From: Oscillospiraceae bacterium
Lineage (GTDB): Bacteria; Bacillota; Clostridia; Oscillospirales; Ruminococcaceae
Assembly: GCA_021769725.1 (NCBI GenBank)
Contig: JAETSI010000006.1
Location: forward strand, 1-64,000
Reading direction: 5' to 3'
Length of the DNA: 64,000 nucleotides
In this document: positions 29,090 through 38,446 of the stretch, in pieces
How the letters are laid out: the number at the start of each line of letters is the position of its first letter
How positions within the stretch are numbered: the first letter of the stretch is position 1
Notes under the pieces: model-generated
Told to the model about the DNA's origin: nothing
Database searches by the model: none
What the model saw: the letters and a program-made list of their open reading frames with translations, nothing else
Made by a program: the position numbers and the translations under genes

Positions 29090-30182
29090 TCTTTACCCTG
29101 CTTTCTATAAGAAAATCATCTCCGAGTCGTATTACCCTACTGTTTTCTAACATGAATGCAGCGTCCGGGTGCGGTACACCAGAACCGCCTACGGGAGATT
29201 TAGCGTTTGTTCCACCAAAGATTTTTGGCGAGATATAGGCGATCACGCTGCTGACAATACCGGATTCAAGGGCTGACCAATTCATTTCAGCCCCGCCTTC
29301 AAGGAGAATGCTGTCAATTTTTTCACGTCCGAGAACTGTCATAAGCTCACGAAGATCGACTCTGCCGTTTTTCTCAGATGTCCTTATAATACGGCAGCCA
29401 TGTGCTTCATATTCGTGTATGCGTGCGATGTCACCGGAAATCGTTGCAATGATAGTCGGAATATCTCCGGCAGTCCTGACTATATTGCTGTGAATCGGTG
29501 TTCTAAGAGAGGAATCACATATTATTCGTATGGGATCTTTGCCGTTTTCCAGACGGCAGTTTAGCATAGGGTCATCGCTGAGAACAGTTCCGACACCGAC
29601 CATTATACCGGAATGACGCAGCCGCTGAACATGAACGTCACGGCGTGATTCAGTGCCTGTGATCCATTTTGATTCGCCGGTATGACAAGAGATTTTTCCA
29701 TCCAGTGTCATGGCATATTTCATAGTCACATACGGAAGTCCGGTTGTGATATAATGGAAAAATATCCTGTTCAATGCGTCGCACTCTTCTCTAAGAATGT
29801 TCTCCGTCACTTCTATTCCGTGTTCACGCAGGATCTGAACCCCCTTTCCTGCAACAAGCGGATTGGGGTCGGGTGAACCGATAAATACACGTTTTATGCC
29901 GTGCTCAATAATCGCCTCGGTACATGGCGGCGTTTTTCCGTAGTGACAGCATGGTTCAAGAGTGACATAGAGATCAGCGCCTGTGCAGTCTGTATTCTGT
30001 AAATCACACTGTGCAAAGGCATTCCGTTCTGCATGAAGTTCGCCGTATTTCATATGCCAGCCAGAACCGATTATCTTGCCGTCTTTCACGATAACAGCGC
30101 CTACCATAGGGTTCGGTGAAACGAATCCCATTCCTTTTTTTGCAAGAGAAAGGGCATTTCTCATAAAGTCAATATGATCCAT
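29070..30182 (-). CDS. ribD: Bifunctional diaminohydroxyphosphoribosylaminopyrimidine deaminase / reductase
   Basis: HAERNAF, TLEPCCHYGKTPPCTEAI, YVTMKYAMTLDGKI. Confidence 0.97.
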   Translation of the reverse strand: MDHIDFMRNALSLAKKGMGFVSPNPMVGAVIVKDGKIIGSGWHMKYGELHAERNAFAQCDLQNTDCTGADLYVTLEPCCHYGKTPPCTEAIIEHGIKRVFIGSPDPNPLVAGKGVQILREHGIEVTENILREECDALNRIFFHYITTGLPYVTMKYAMTLDGKISCHTGESKWITGTESRRDVHVQRLRHSGIMVGVGTVLSDDPMLNCRLENGKDPIRIICDSSLRTPIHSNIVRTAGDIPTIIATISGDIARIHEYEAHGCRIIRTSEKNGRVDLRELMTVLGREKIDSILLEGGAEMNWSALESGIVSSVIAYISPKIFGGTNAKSPVGGSGVPHPDAAFMLENSRVIRLGDDFLIESRVKNVYGNS

Positions 30183-30194
30183 ATTACCTCCCAA

Positions 30195-30223
30195 CAAAAA
30201 AGCCCCGGCTGTTTTCCGGGGCA
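30195..30223 (-). terminator. FMN riboswitch expression-platform terminator
   Basis: Minus strand GCCCCGGAAAACAGCCGGGGCTTTTTTG just before the ribD RBS. Confidence 0.85.
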
Positions 30224-30248
30224 GTAAATCCTGTATAGATACAGTAAC

Positions 30249-30398
30249 TATCTGTCTTCTTTCATCCGGACTATAAGCCTGATAAACAGGCATAACCGTC
30301 GGCTCCGGAATTTCACCGGATCAACCTATAAAAGGCTCACAGGCTGCGGACGAATTGTCCTTACTGCCGGTAGGGAATCTCACCCTGCCCTCGAAGAT
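30249..30398 (-). ncRNA. FMN riboswitch (RFN element)
   Basis: Minus strand GGGCAGGGTGAGATTCCCTACCGGCAGTAA...GGTTGATCCGGTGAAATTCCGGAGCCGACGGTTATGCCTG...AGTCCGGATGAAAGAAGACAG. Confidence 0.95.
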
Positions 30399-30498
30399 AA
30401 ATTAAGTATAGCATATTTACTTTTATTTGTCAATAGTTTTTTGCAGAGGATCTCCGCACCATGCAAAAGGGGAGTACATTCCATTCTTACACGGAATT

Positions 30499-32742
30499 TT
30501 ATTTGCCTATAAGTTCGATACGCATCAAGCATATGTCGAATACGTCAATAACGTTATTTCCGTCCATATCTCCGGCTTTCCAGTCGGTAAGCTTTCCGGA
30601 GCCCAGAATCCACTTCTGTGTCATTACCAGATCGGCTATAGTGAACTCACCGTCTTTATTTACATCGCCTTTTACTGTGGCAGGAGTGTTTTCGTACTCA
30701 TACACAAGTTTAATGCTCTTGTAGGCAACACTGATTACGTCGCCGTCTTCTTGTTTTTCTGATGAATCCCACCATTTCTGGAATTCTATTTTTCCGTCAG
30801 CGATAACGGCTTCCACAACTTCATCGCCGTTTTTCAAGGTTCCGTCAAATTCAACGGTTGCTGAGGAATTGTTTCCAAGAGGCAGACTGAATGACTTTGA
30901 TGTCCAGAAATCCGTACCGTTGGTGTCTTTAGCGTTTATGCATATTGCGCATCCGGCGTTGCCCCAGGCAGAGCCTTTTTCTGATGTGACATCTGCGTTG
31001 ATGATGACTTTTTTCAAATGTTCCGGATCTTCGACAGGAACTTCGAGATATCCATTGGCGTTGATACGGCTATCAAGATCGTCAAAAGTAACTGTTTCGA
31101 CGGTTATAGCATCAGGATCGTAGATCTGGAGACCGTCAAAATCAGAAGCATCGTCTGAAATTACAATCATAGCTGCTGAAAGAGCCGGGAGAGTTACATT
31201 GACCTCATTATTCTTTACGTCGTCCACGATATCAATCAGCCTGATTTTATCAGAATCACCGTAAACTGCGTAAACAGCAGCAGCTTTGTAATCAGTGGAT
31301 GAATTTTCAAGAGAGATCGTTGCATTTTCGCTGTCGGTAAAGCTTTTGTTTGTAAGCATTGCCTTTACAGTTCCCTGATCGGAACCGTCTACTGACGCAT
31401 ATGAGCTTGCCAGTGAAACGTCGTCAGTCTTTGTAGGAACAAGGGTGTCGCCGAAAGAACTGCCGTTACCGTCATAGTTGGTGTAGAGCTTGATTCCTGA
31501 CAGTATATATGGGTTTCCGCCCCAGAGCGTTGCAAAGTAAACTCCTGCGTCGGCGTAGCAGCCGAGAGCTTCTGCCTGGGCGATAGTTCCGCTGAGATCT
31601 TCACCGCCGAAATTGTATTCAGATATAGCGAGTTTTGTTCCCGGATAATATTTATCAATAGAAGCTTGTATTGTAGGCAGGATAGGTACATTTTCCTGAC
31701 ACCACTGACCGATCCAGCTGTTTTCAACGAAGCCTTTTTCATACAGAGTGCGGACGGACTGTAATCTGTCCTCAGCACCTACTCTTGAGGATTCCGAGTA
31801 ATAGTGTATGTCCAGAACGTCCAGCAGACGTGTTCCCTCTTTGTCACTTGCCTTTTTCATTGTATCAAGATAATAGTCGAGATACCAGTGATAACCGCCC
31901 TGAGACTTGATGGTTTCCCATTCGGTACTGTTGTCGTCATCGGCAAGATGATCGTAAGCCGTATATCCGTAGAGAGCCGGACCGAAAACCTCGGCATTAG
32001 GATCAAGCTTCTTAACAGCTGCCGCCATTTCGATAGATTTGTCGCTGAGTTCTTTCATTGTTACGGGTTCAGGATGCATACGGCTGTGAGTATGATTCCA
32101 GAGAGCCGGTTCGTTGTCAAGGCTGTAAGCCTGAATTCCAGTTGATGTTGTAGAGTCGCCAAGCTTATTGATAATATAATTGACATATTCATCCATATAT
32201 ACCGTACCATCAGTGAGGTCTGGTTCAGCATCAAAGGGAGCATTTTTTGTAAATTCCACTTTATTCCAACGGTCGGACGGAGCTGCTTCTGCTTCGGAAA
32301 CGCTGCCGTCTTTGTCCGCAGCCACGTATCCCGCAAGCTGGAGAGTTGCAAGCTTGTAGCTGATTCCGTTCTTTGCGCTCATATCCGAAAGAACTTGTAC
32401 GCAGTCGGCAGGTCTGTCGGAATTGGAAAGATTGTTATCGCTGCTGTGCAGCCAGTCCGAACCGGCATTTGAAGCGTTGTTTTCCCAGTTATAGGCAGTC
32501 ATTCTGTTTCCGCCCTGACGAATTGAATTTACATTGAGTTCGCTCAGATAGTCCTCATTGCCATACTGGTTTACGCCGTAGATCAGCGGACTGATCTCTT
32601 TTGTTTTTCCGCTCAGGTCGATCGTTACATTCATATCGTAAGTTCCGCTTTCGGCTGCTGTGCTGCCGACAGGGATTGATACAGATGTAAACAGAACTGC
32701 CATTGCTGTCAGAAATGGTTTGTACTTTTTCATGTGAATCAT
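30499..32742 (-). CDS. GH44 endoglucanase/xyloglucanase with C-terminal type I dockerin
   Basis: GH44-like EISPLIYGVNQYG, SIRQGGNRMTAYNWENN, YSLDNEPALWNHTHSRMHP, AISEYNFGG; dockerin GDVNKDGEFTIADLVMTQKWILG ... GDMDGNNVIDVFDICLMRIELI. Confidence 0.9.
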   Translation of the reverse strand: MIHMKKYKPFLTAMAVLFTSVSIPVGSTAAESGTYDMNVTIDLSGKTKEISPLIYGVNQYGNEDYLSELNVNSIRQGGNRMTAYNWENNASNAGSDWLHSSDNNLSNSDRPADCVQVLSDMSAKNGISYKLATLQLAGYVAADKDGSVSEAEAAPSDRWNKVEFTKNAPFDAEPDLTDGTVYMDEYVNYIINKLGDSTTSTGIQAYSLDNEPALWNHTHSRMHPEPVTMKELSDKSIEMAAAVKKLDPNAEVFGPALYGYTAYDHLADDDNSTEWETIKSQGGYHWYLDYYLDTMKKASDKEGTRLLDVLDIHYYSESSRVGAEDRLQSVRTLYEKGFVENSWIGQWCQENVPILPTIQASIDKYYPGTKLAISEYNFGGEDLSGTIAQAEALGCYADAGVYFATLWGGNPYILSGIKLYTNYDGNGSSFGDTLVPTKTDDVSLASSYASVDGSDQGTVKAMLTNKSFTDSENATISLENSSTDYKAAAVYAVYGDSDKIRLIDIVDDVKNNEVNVTLPALSAAMIVISDDASDFDGLQIYDPDAITVETVTFDDLDSRINANGYLEVPVEDPEHLKKVIINADVTSEKGSAWGNAGCAICINAKDTNGTDFWTSKSFSLPLGNNSSATVEFDGTLKNGDEVVEAVIADGKIEFQKWWDSSEKQEDGDVISVAYKSIKLVYEYENTPATVKGDVNKDGEFTIADLVMTQKWILGSGKLTDWKAGDMDGNNVIDVFDICLMRIELIGK

Positions 32743-32838
32743 CCTCCTTTGACATAGTGCAATACATTTATATTAATATCATAATTATACCATGTTTTTG
32801 TAAATAATGCAAGCGTTTTTGGAAATATATTTCATTTG

Positions 32839-33645
32839 TTACTCTTTTTTTGTTTTTATATCAGACCAGCCGGAAACATCACACTGACCAAAATCGTTAT
32901 TTCCGACAGCAACAACAGTGCCGTCTGATTTTAAGCCTAATGTGTGGAATTCTCCGGCGTCGAGAGTTCCATTTGGCAATGATGAAGATACTTTTGCAAG
33001 TGAAGAAATTAGTTTATCTTTAGAATCTTTATATCCGTTCAGATCTTCAAAAGCCTCAAGTGCCTCTTCATAATTGCCGCTGTTGTAAAGCTTCATTGCT
33101 TTGTTGTAATTTTTATTCGGAATAATAACATTATTTAAAACAATAACAAACGCAATTAAAGCTGCTGTAATTGAACAAATGGCAGTACAACTGATTAGTG
33201 TAATCCTCTTTTTCTTTTTCCGTTCTTTATTTATTTCTTCAATTCTTGCCGTGCATTTTTTTATTTGTTCCGGTGAGTCTTTGTAGTCTCCTAGATAGTC
33301 GCCGTCCTCTAAGATAGACCGGAACTGCGTCCGGTGGCAGGTCGGGATGCGTTTGTTTGTTTTGGGGTCGACAACGTACTCTATACCGTAGCGGCACAGG
33401 CACATTCCCCAATGAGCCTCCGCTTCATCCGGAGCCTCTGCGAGAATGTTCTCATAGACGACAGATGCCTTGTCGAATTCTTTGTTCATTCGATAGTGAT
33501 TGGCTCTGTCGAAGAGCTGATTTCGTTTTTCGTTATCAAGTTTTGGCAGTGTCTAGGCAGTTCCGCAGTACTCGCACTCGCAGACAGTCATTCCTGAACT
33601 GACGTTCAGCGCTGCCCCGCACATTTTACATTTAAATGCAGCCAT
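32839..33645 (-). pseudogene. Zinc-ribbon / TPR-like / RCC1-repeat membrane protein with in-frame amber stop
   Basis: Minus strand from ATG at 33645: MAAFKCKMCGAALNVSSGMTVCECEYCGTA*TLPKLDNEKRNQLFDRANHYRMNKEF...; TAG at 33555-33553. C-terminus GEFHTLGLKSDGTVVAVGNNDFGQCDVSGWSDI is a single RCC1 unit. Confidence 0.8.
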
Positions 33646-33845
33646 ATTTATCACCTTCTGAAATAGATTTTATACTTGTCGCAATTCTATTTCCGTTTAT
33701 TCTTGTAGATTATGCGGCATAGAATACAAATGCACCTTAATTATATACCAAATTTTGTTAATTGTCAACAAGAATTGTAAATTGTTACGGAGATTATTCC
33801 TTTGACAGGCAGAAATTGATGTTCATGATAAATACGGATAATTTA

Positions 33846-33874
33846 TTGACGTAATGCAAAAGATGTGGTATACT
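33846..33874 (+). promoter_or_regulatory. Predicted sigma-A promoter upstream of the TetR gene
   Basis: TTGACG, 17-bp spacer, TATACT. Confidence 0.7.
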
Positions 33875-33916
33875 ATATAATAAGAAAAAAATCCATATTT
33901 TGAAAGGAGAATGTAA

Positions 33917-34492
33917 ATGGGCGGATTCACAAAGCAGGCAATACGCAGTTCGTGTATAAAGCTACTTAACGAGCGTCCTACGCATCAAACCATTACAGTA
34001 AAGGATATTGTAGAGGATTGCGGAATAAACCGTAATTCTTTTTACTATCACTATCAGGATCTTCCGTCACTTATCGCTGAAATATTCACAGAAGAGGCTG
34101 ACAGGCTTATACATGATTATCCCAAAATAGACACAATTGAAGACGGACTTCTGGCGGCTATATCATTTGTAATGGAGAATAAAAAGGCTATTCTTCATAT
34201 ATACTGTTCCGCCAACCGTGAGTTGTTTGAACAATATTTATGGCGTGTATGTGATCACGTTGCGGATACCTACATAAATACTGCATTTCCGGAATTTAAA
34301 ATTTCCATTCAAGATAAGCAGACCATAATCAGATTTCTCAAATGCGAATGTTTTGGCATTATTATGGACTGGTTCAGCAAGGGTATGGACACTGATATCA
34401 TTCAGGGAATAAATCGCATATGTGAGTTGAAAAGGGGAATGACGGAGGAAATGCTCCGGCGCTGTCAGCCGGACAATTCAGACAAATTTTAA
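33917..34492 (+). CDS. TetR/AcrR family transcriptional regulator
   Basis: IRSSCIKLLNERPTHQTITVKDIVEDCGINRNSFYYHYQDLPSLIAEI. Confidence 0.9.
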   Translation: MGGFTKQAIRSSCIKLLNERPTHQTITVKDIVEDCGINRNSFYYHYQDLPSLIAEIFTEEADRLIHDYPKIDTIEDGLLAAISFVMENKKAILHIYCSANRELFEQYLWRVCDHVADTYINTAFPEFKISIQDKQTIIRFLKCECFGIIMDWFSKGMDTDIIQGINRICELKRGMTEEMLRRCQPDNSDKF

Positions 34493-34619
34493 CAAATGCC
34501 TAAATTTTAAGCAGACGGGTTATCCTGTCTGTTTATTTTTTTTGAACCAAATGATATAATATTAACAATCCAACATGATGTTCTGAATGTTGAATAATAA
34601 AGAAAGGATATGCATATTT

Positions 34620-36719
34620 ATGAAATTTTCAAATGCGGTGGTAAAGCATCGTATTCTCATTCTTGTAACAGCGCTGGTTCTTATGGTGCCGGCTGTGCTC
34701 GGAATGGTGAAAACAAGGATCAATTACGATATGCTGGACTATCTTCCGTCGGATATGGACACAGTAAAAGGTCAGAGTGAGCTTCTTGACGATTTCGGAA
34801 AGGGCGCTTTTTCATTTATTGTAATAGAAGATATGCCGGAAAAGGATGTTGCAAAGCTGAAGTCAAAGATCGAGAATGTCGATCATGTTGAAACAGCACT
34901 GTGGTATGATTCAATACTTGATTCATCCGTTCCTATGGAGCTTCTTCCGGATGATATATACAGCGCTTTTAACACGGAAAATTCGACGATGATCGCTGTT
35001 TTCTTCGATACATCAACTTCTTCTGACGATACTATGGATGCCATTCGTGAGATACGTTCCATAGCCGGAAAGCAATGCTTTGTTTCGGGAATGTCTGCCA
35101 TGGTTACCGACCTGAAAGACCTGTGCGAACGTGAAGAGCCTGTTTACGTCGTGATAGCAGTGTTAATGTCAACTGCGGTAATGCTGCTGTTGCTTGACAA
35201 CTGGCTGATACCGTTTGTATTCCTTGCAAGCATCGGTATGATGATATTGCTGAATCTCGGTACGAACATTTTCTTCGGTGAAATTTCCTATATTACCAAA
35301 GCTCTTTCCGCTGTGCTCCAGCTTGCTGTAACGCTGGATTATTCAATATTCCTCTGGCACAGCTATAATGAACAGCTTACAAAGCATGGTGATAAAGAAT
35401 CGGCAATGTCGGCTGCTATACATGAGACCCTTACAAGCGTTGTCGGAAGTTCCGTAACAACGATAGCAGGATTCATTGCATTATGCTTTATGTCATTTAC
35501 ACTGGGCAAGGACCTTGGAATTGTTATGGCAAAGGGCGTTATTTTTGGAGTTATAGGATGCGTTACAGTTCTCCCTTCACTTATCCTGCTCTTTGATAAG
35601 CTGCTTTCCAAGGCTCACCACAAGTCCCTTATTCCGGATATGAAAAAGGCTTCAGGAGCAATTATAAAGATATTCCCGGTATGTCTTGCAGTTTTTGCAG
35701 CTGCCGTTGCGCCTGCATACTACGGTTACTACAAGACAGATAAGGAAGTATACTACAATATATCCGAAAGTTTGCCGGACGATATGGACTTTGTCATTGC
35801 AAACTCAAAGCTTTCTGAAAGTTTTGATGTTGCATCAACCCACATGATACTTACTGACAGTACTCTGCCTGCAAAATCTGTTCGTTCTATGATAAATGAA
35901 ATGGAAAACGTTGACGGTGTAAATTATGTTCTTGGACTTGAATCGGTTGTAGGGCCGCTTGTGCCGGAAGAGATCCTGCCAGAATCAGTGATGGATATTC
36001 TTAAAAGCGACAAATGGGAACTGCTGCTTATAAATTCCGAATACGCTGTTGCAACCGATGAGGTGAACGAACAGCTTGACAGCCTGAACAGTATACTTAA
36101 ATCATACGACAGCAGCGGACTTCTTATCGGTGAAGCTCCCTGTACAAAGGATATGATCGAGACGACTGCTCACGATTTCAAAGTGGTAAATGCAATTTCT
36201 ATTCTGGCAATATTCCTTATAATTCTTCTCGTCCAGAAGAGTATCTCTCTTCCGTTTATCCTTATTGCCATTATCGAGCTGGCTATCTTTATCAACCTCG
36301 GACTTCCACATTATTTCGGACAGTCTCTGCCGTTCATAGCTCCTATCTGCATCAGCACGATACAGCTCGGTGCGACAGTAGATTATGCAATTCTTATGAC
36401 AACACGATATAAAACTGAAAGAATGTCGGGTCTTGGCAAAAAGGAATCCGTTCACACAGCTCTTTATACCTCGATACCGTCCATACTGGTCAGCGGTCTG
36501 GGATTATTTGCAGCCACGTTCGGTGTGGGGATCTATTCGGATGTTGATATGATAAGTTCGATGTGTATGCTTATGGCAAGAGGAGCTGTCATCAGCATGA
36601 TACTTGTTACCTTTACGCTGCCGGCAGGACTTATGCTCTGCGATAAGATAATATGCAAAACCACACTGGGAATGAATAAAATAAGCCGTAAATTTAAGGA
36701 GGCAGAATCTCATGAATAA
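34620..36719 (+). CDS. MMPL/RND family transporter
   Basis: 12-TM architecture; duplicated LAVTLDYSIFLWHSY / LGATVDYAILMTTRY; MVKTRINYDMLDYLPSDMDTVKGQ. Confidence 0.92.
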   Translation: MKFSNAVVKHRILILVTALVLMVPAVLGMVKTRINYDMLDYLPSDMDTVKGQSELLDDFGKGAFSFIVIEDMPEKDVAKLKSKIENVDHVETALWYDSILDSSVPMELLPDDIYSAFNTENSTMIAVFFDTSTSSDDTMDAIREIRSIAGKQCFVSGMSAMVTDLKDLCEREEPVYVVIAVLMSTAVMLLLLDNWLIPFVFLASIGMMILLNLGTNIFFGEISYITKALSAVLQLAVTLDYSIFLWHSYNEQLTKHGDKESAMSAAIHETLTSVVGSSVTTIAGFIALCFMSFTLGKDLGIVMAKGVIFGVIGCVTVLPSLILLFDKLLSKAHHKSLIPDMKKASGAIIKIFPVCLAVFAAAVAPAYYGYYKTDKEVYYNISESLPDDMDFVIANSKLSESFDVASTHMILTDSTLPAKSVRSMINEMENVDGVNYVLGLESVVGPLVPEEILPESVMDILKSDKWELLLINSEYAVATDEVNEQLDSLNSILKSYDSSGLLIGEAPCTKDMIETTAHDFKVVNAISILAIFLIILLVQKSISLPFILIAIIELAIFINLGLPHYFGQSLPFIAPICISTIQLGATVDYAILMTTRYKTERMSGLGKKESVHTALYTSIPSILVSGLGLFAATFGVGIYSDVDMISSMCMLMARGAVISMILVTFTLPAGLMLCDKIICKTTLGMNKISRKFKEAESHE

Positions 36720-38388
36720 TACAGCAAAAAAAGTTATTTCAATTATACTCTGCACATCGCTGATAACCGGAACTATCGGATACGGCGCTTACAGTGCTTT
36801 TGACAAAAAACAAAACGAACATAAGACGACAGTTGTTATGGATGAAGTAAAATCCGGTACGCAGCCTGAGATCATAAAGGACGAAACGGTTTATGTTCTT
36901 GCAGGTGCAGACGGAGATGTCCGTAAAGTGATCGTGAGCGACTGGCTGAAAAATGTGTCCGGGGCTGACAGTCTGACCGACAGTTCTGTCCTGACAGATA
37001 TTGAAAATGTCAAGGGAGATGAAAAATTTACTGCCGGCAATGATAATTCACTTGTATGGGAAAGCGGCGGAAATGATATCTATTATCAGGGATATACCGA
37101 CAAGGAGCTCCCCGTCAGCTTCAAGGTGTCATATAAACTGGACGGCAGGGATGTCGCTCCGGAGGAGATAGCTGGAAAAAGCGGCAGGGCAGTGATACGC
37201 TTTGACTATACAAACAATACCTCTGAAACCGCAGAAATAAACGGGAAGCAGGAAAAACTCTGTGTTCCATATGCAATGCTTACCGGAATGATACTTGACA
37301 ATGATGTTTTCAGTAATGTTGAAATTACCAACGGAGGACTTGTCAATGACGGAAGCAGGACTATCGCTGCCGGCATGGCTTTTCCCGGACTTCAGGAGAG
37401 TCTCGGAATAGACCCGGAAATTGCTGAAATACCCGATTATGTTGAAGTATCTGCCGATGTGGTTGATTTCCGTATGGCTATGACTGTTACCATTGCAGCC
37501 AATGATGTTTTCAGCAATATCAGCACTGACGGCAATGTATCATCTGACGAAATAGGCGGATCACTGTCTGAGCTTACTTCTGCTATGGATCAGCTTATAA
37601 ATGGTTCGTCAGGCTTGTATGACGGTCTTTGTACTTTGTTGAAAAAATCCGATGAATTGGTAAAGGGAATAGATAAGCTTGCAGAAGGTTCAAAGACTCT
37701 CTCAGACGGTGTAAAGAATCTTGACAGCGGGGCTTCCGAACTTCAGGCAGGAACAAATCAGCTCAACGATGGGCTTCAGGAACTTGACGGAAACAGCGAG
37801 ACTCTGAATAGCGGAGCAAAAGCGGTATTTGATTCTTTGCTTGCGGCTGCAAATGCACAGATCCAGTCATCAGGGCTTGCACTTCCGGAGCTAACTGCCG
37901 AAAATTATAGTGATATTCTGGATCAGGCTATTGCTGCAACGGGAGCACAGCCACTTATAGATCTCAAATCGCAGCTTGACGGATATAATACGTTTTATCA
38001 GGGACTTCTTAGCTATACGGCAGGTGTTTCGCAGGCGGCTGACGGTGCAGGAACTCTCAGGAGCGGTGTTGATTCGCTGAAAACGGGAGCATCGCAGCTC
38101 AGTTCAGGTGCAGGAGAACTTTACAATGGGCTTAAAAAGCTTCAGGAGAGCGCACCTGCGCTTATTGAAGGTATAAAGCAGCTCCGTGACGGCTCGCAGC
38201 AGCTTTCCGGAGGAATGCAAAAATTGTACGACAGTGTGAAAAATATTGTTGACGTTGATATTGCCGGTCTTGTGGCACGTATAAATGCTCTGTCGGAAAT
38301 TTCGGGAAATTATAAGGTATTTTCCGGCATATCCGATGACATGGACGGCAAGGTGAAGTTCTTCTTCCGCACGGATGAGATAGCATGA
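36712..38388 (+). CDS. Heptad-repeat (X-X-X-Leu-X-X-Gly) membrane-associated protein, YhgE/Pip-like
   Basis: Repeats LVKGIDKLAEGSKTLSDGVKNLDSGASELQAGTNQLNDGLQEL; N-terminal TM. Confidence 0.8.
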   Translation: MNNTAKKVISIILCTSLITGTIGYGAYSAFDKKQNEHKTTVVMDEVKSGTQPEIIKDETVYVLAGADGDVRKVIVSDWLKNVSGADSLTDSSVLTDIENVKGDEKFTAGNDNSLVWESGGNDIYYQGYTDKELPVSFKVSYKLDGRDVAPEEIAGKSGRAVIRFDYTNNTSETAEINGKQEKLCVPYAMLTGMILDNDVFSNVEITNGGLVNDGSRTIAAGMAFPGLQESLGIDPEIAEIPDYVEVSADVVDFRMAMTVTIAANDVFSNISTDGNVSSDEIGGSLSELTSAMDQLINGSSGLYDGLCTLLKKSDELVKGIDKLAEGSKTLSDGVKNLDSGASELQAGTNQLNDGLQELDGNSETLNSGAKAVFDSLLAAANAQIQSSGLALPELTAENYSDILDQAIAATGAQPLIDLKSQLDGYNTFYQGLLSYTAGVSQAADGAGTLRSGVDSLKTGASQLSSGAGELYNGLKKLQESAPALIEGIKQLRDGSQQLSGGMQKLYDSVKNIVDVDIAGLVARINALSEISGNYKVFSGISDDMDGKVKFFFRTDEIA

Positions 38389-38404
38389 AAATGAATAAAT
38401 GATA

Positions 38405-38446
38405 AAAGCGGCGCCGCACAAGGTGATTTGTGCAGTGCCGCTAAAT
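38405..38446. terminator. Hairpin between convergent genes
   Basis: AGCGGCGCCGCACAAggtgatTTGTGCAGTGCCGCT. Confidence 0.6.

Noticed and set aside
37600-38250. Heptad repeat region considered as a DNA satellite
   Set aside because: Periodicity is at protein level (LxxG heptads) with divergent codons; it is coding.
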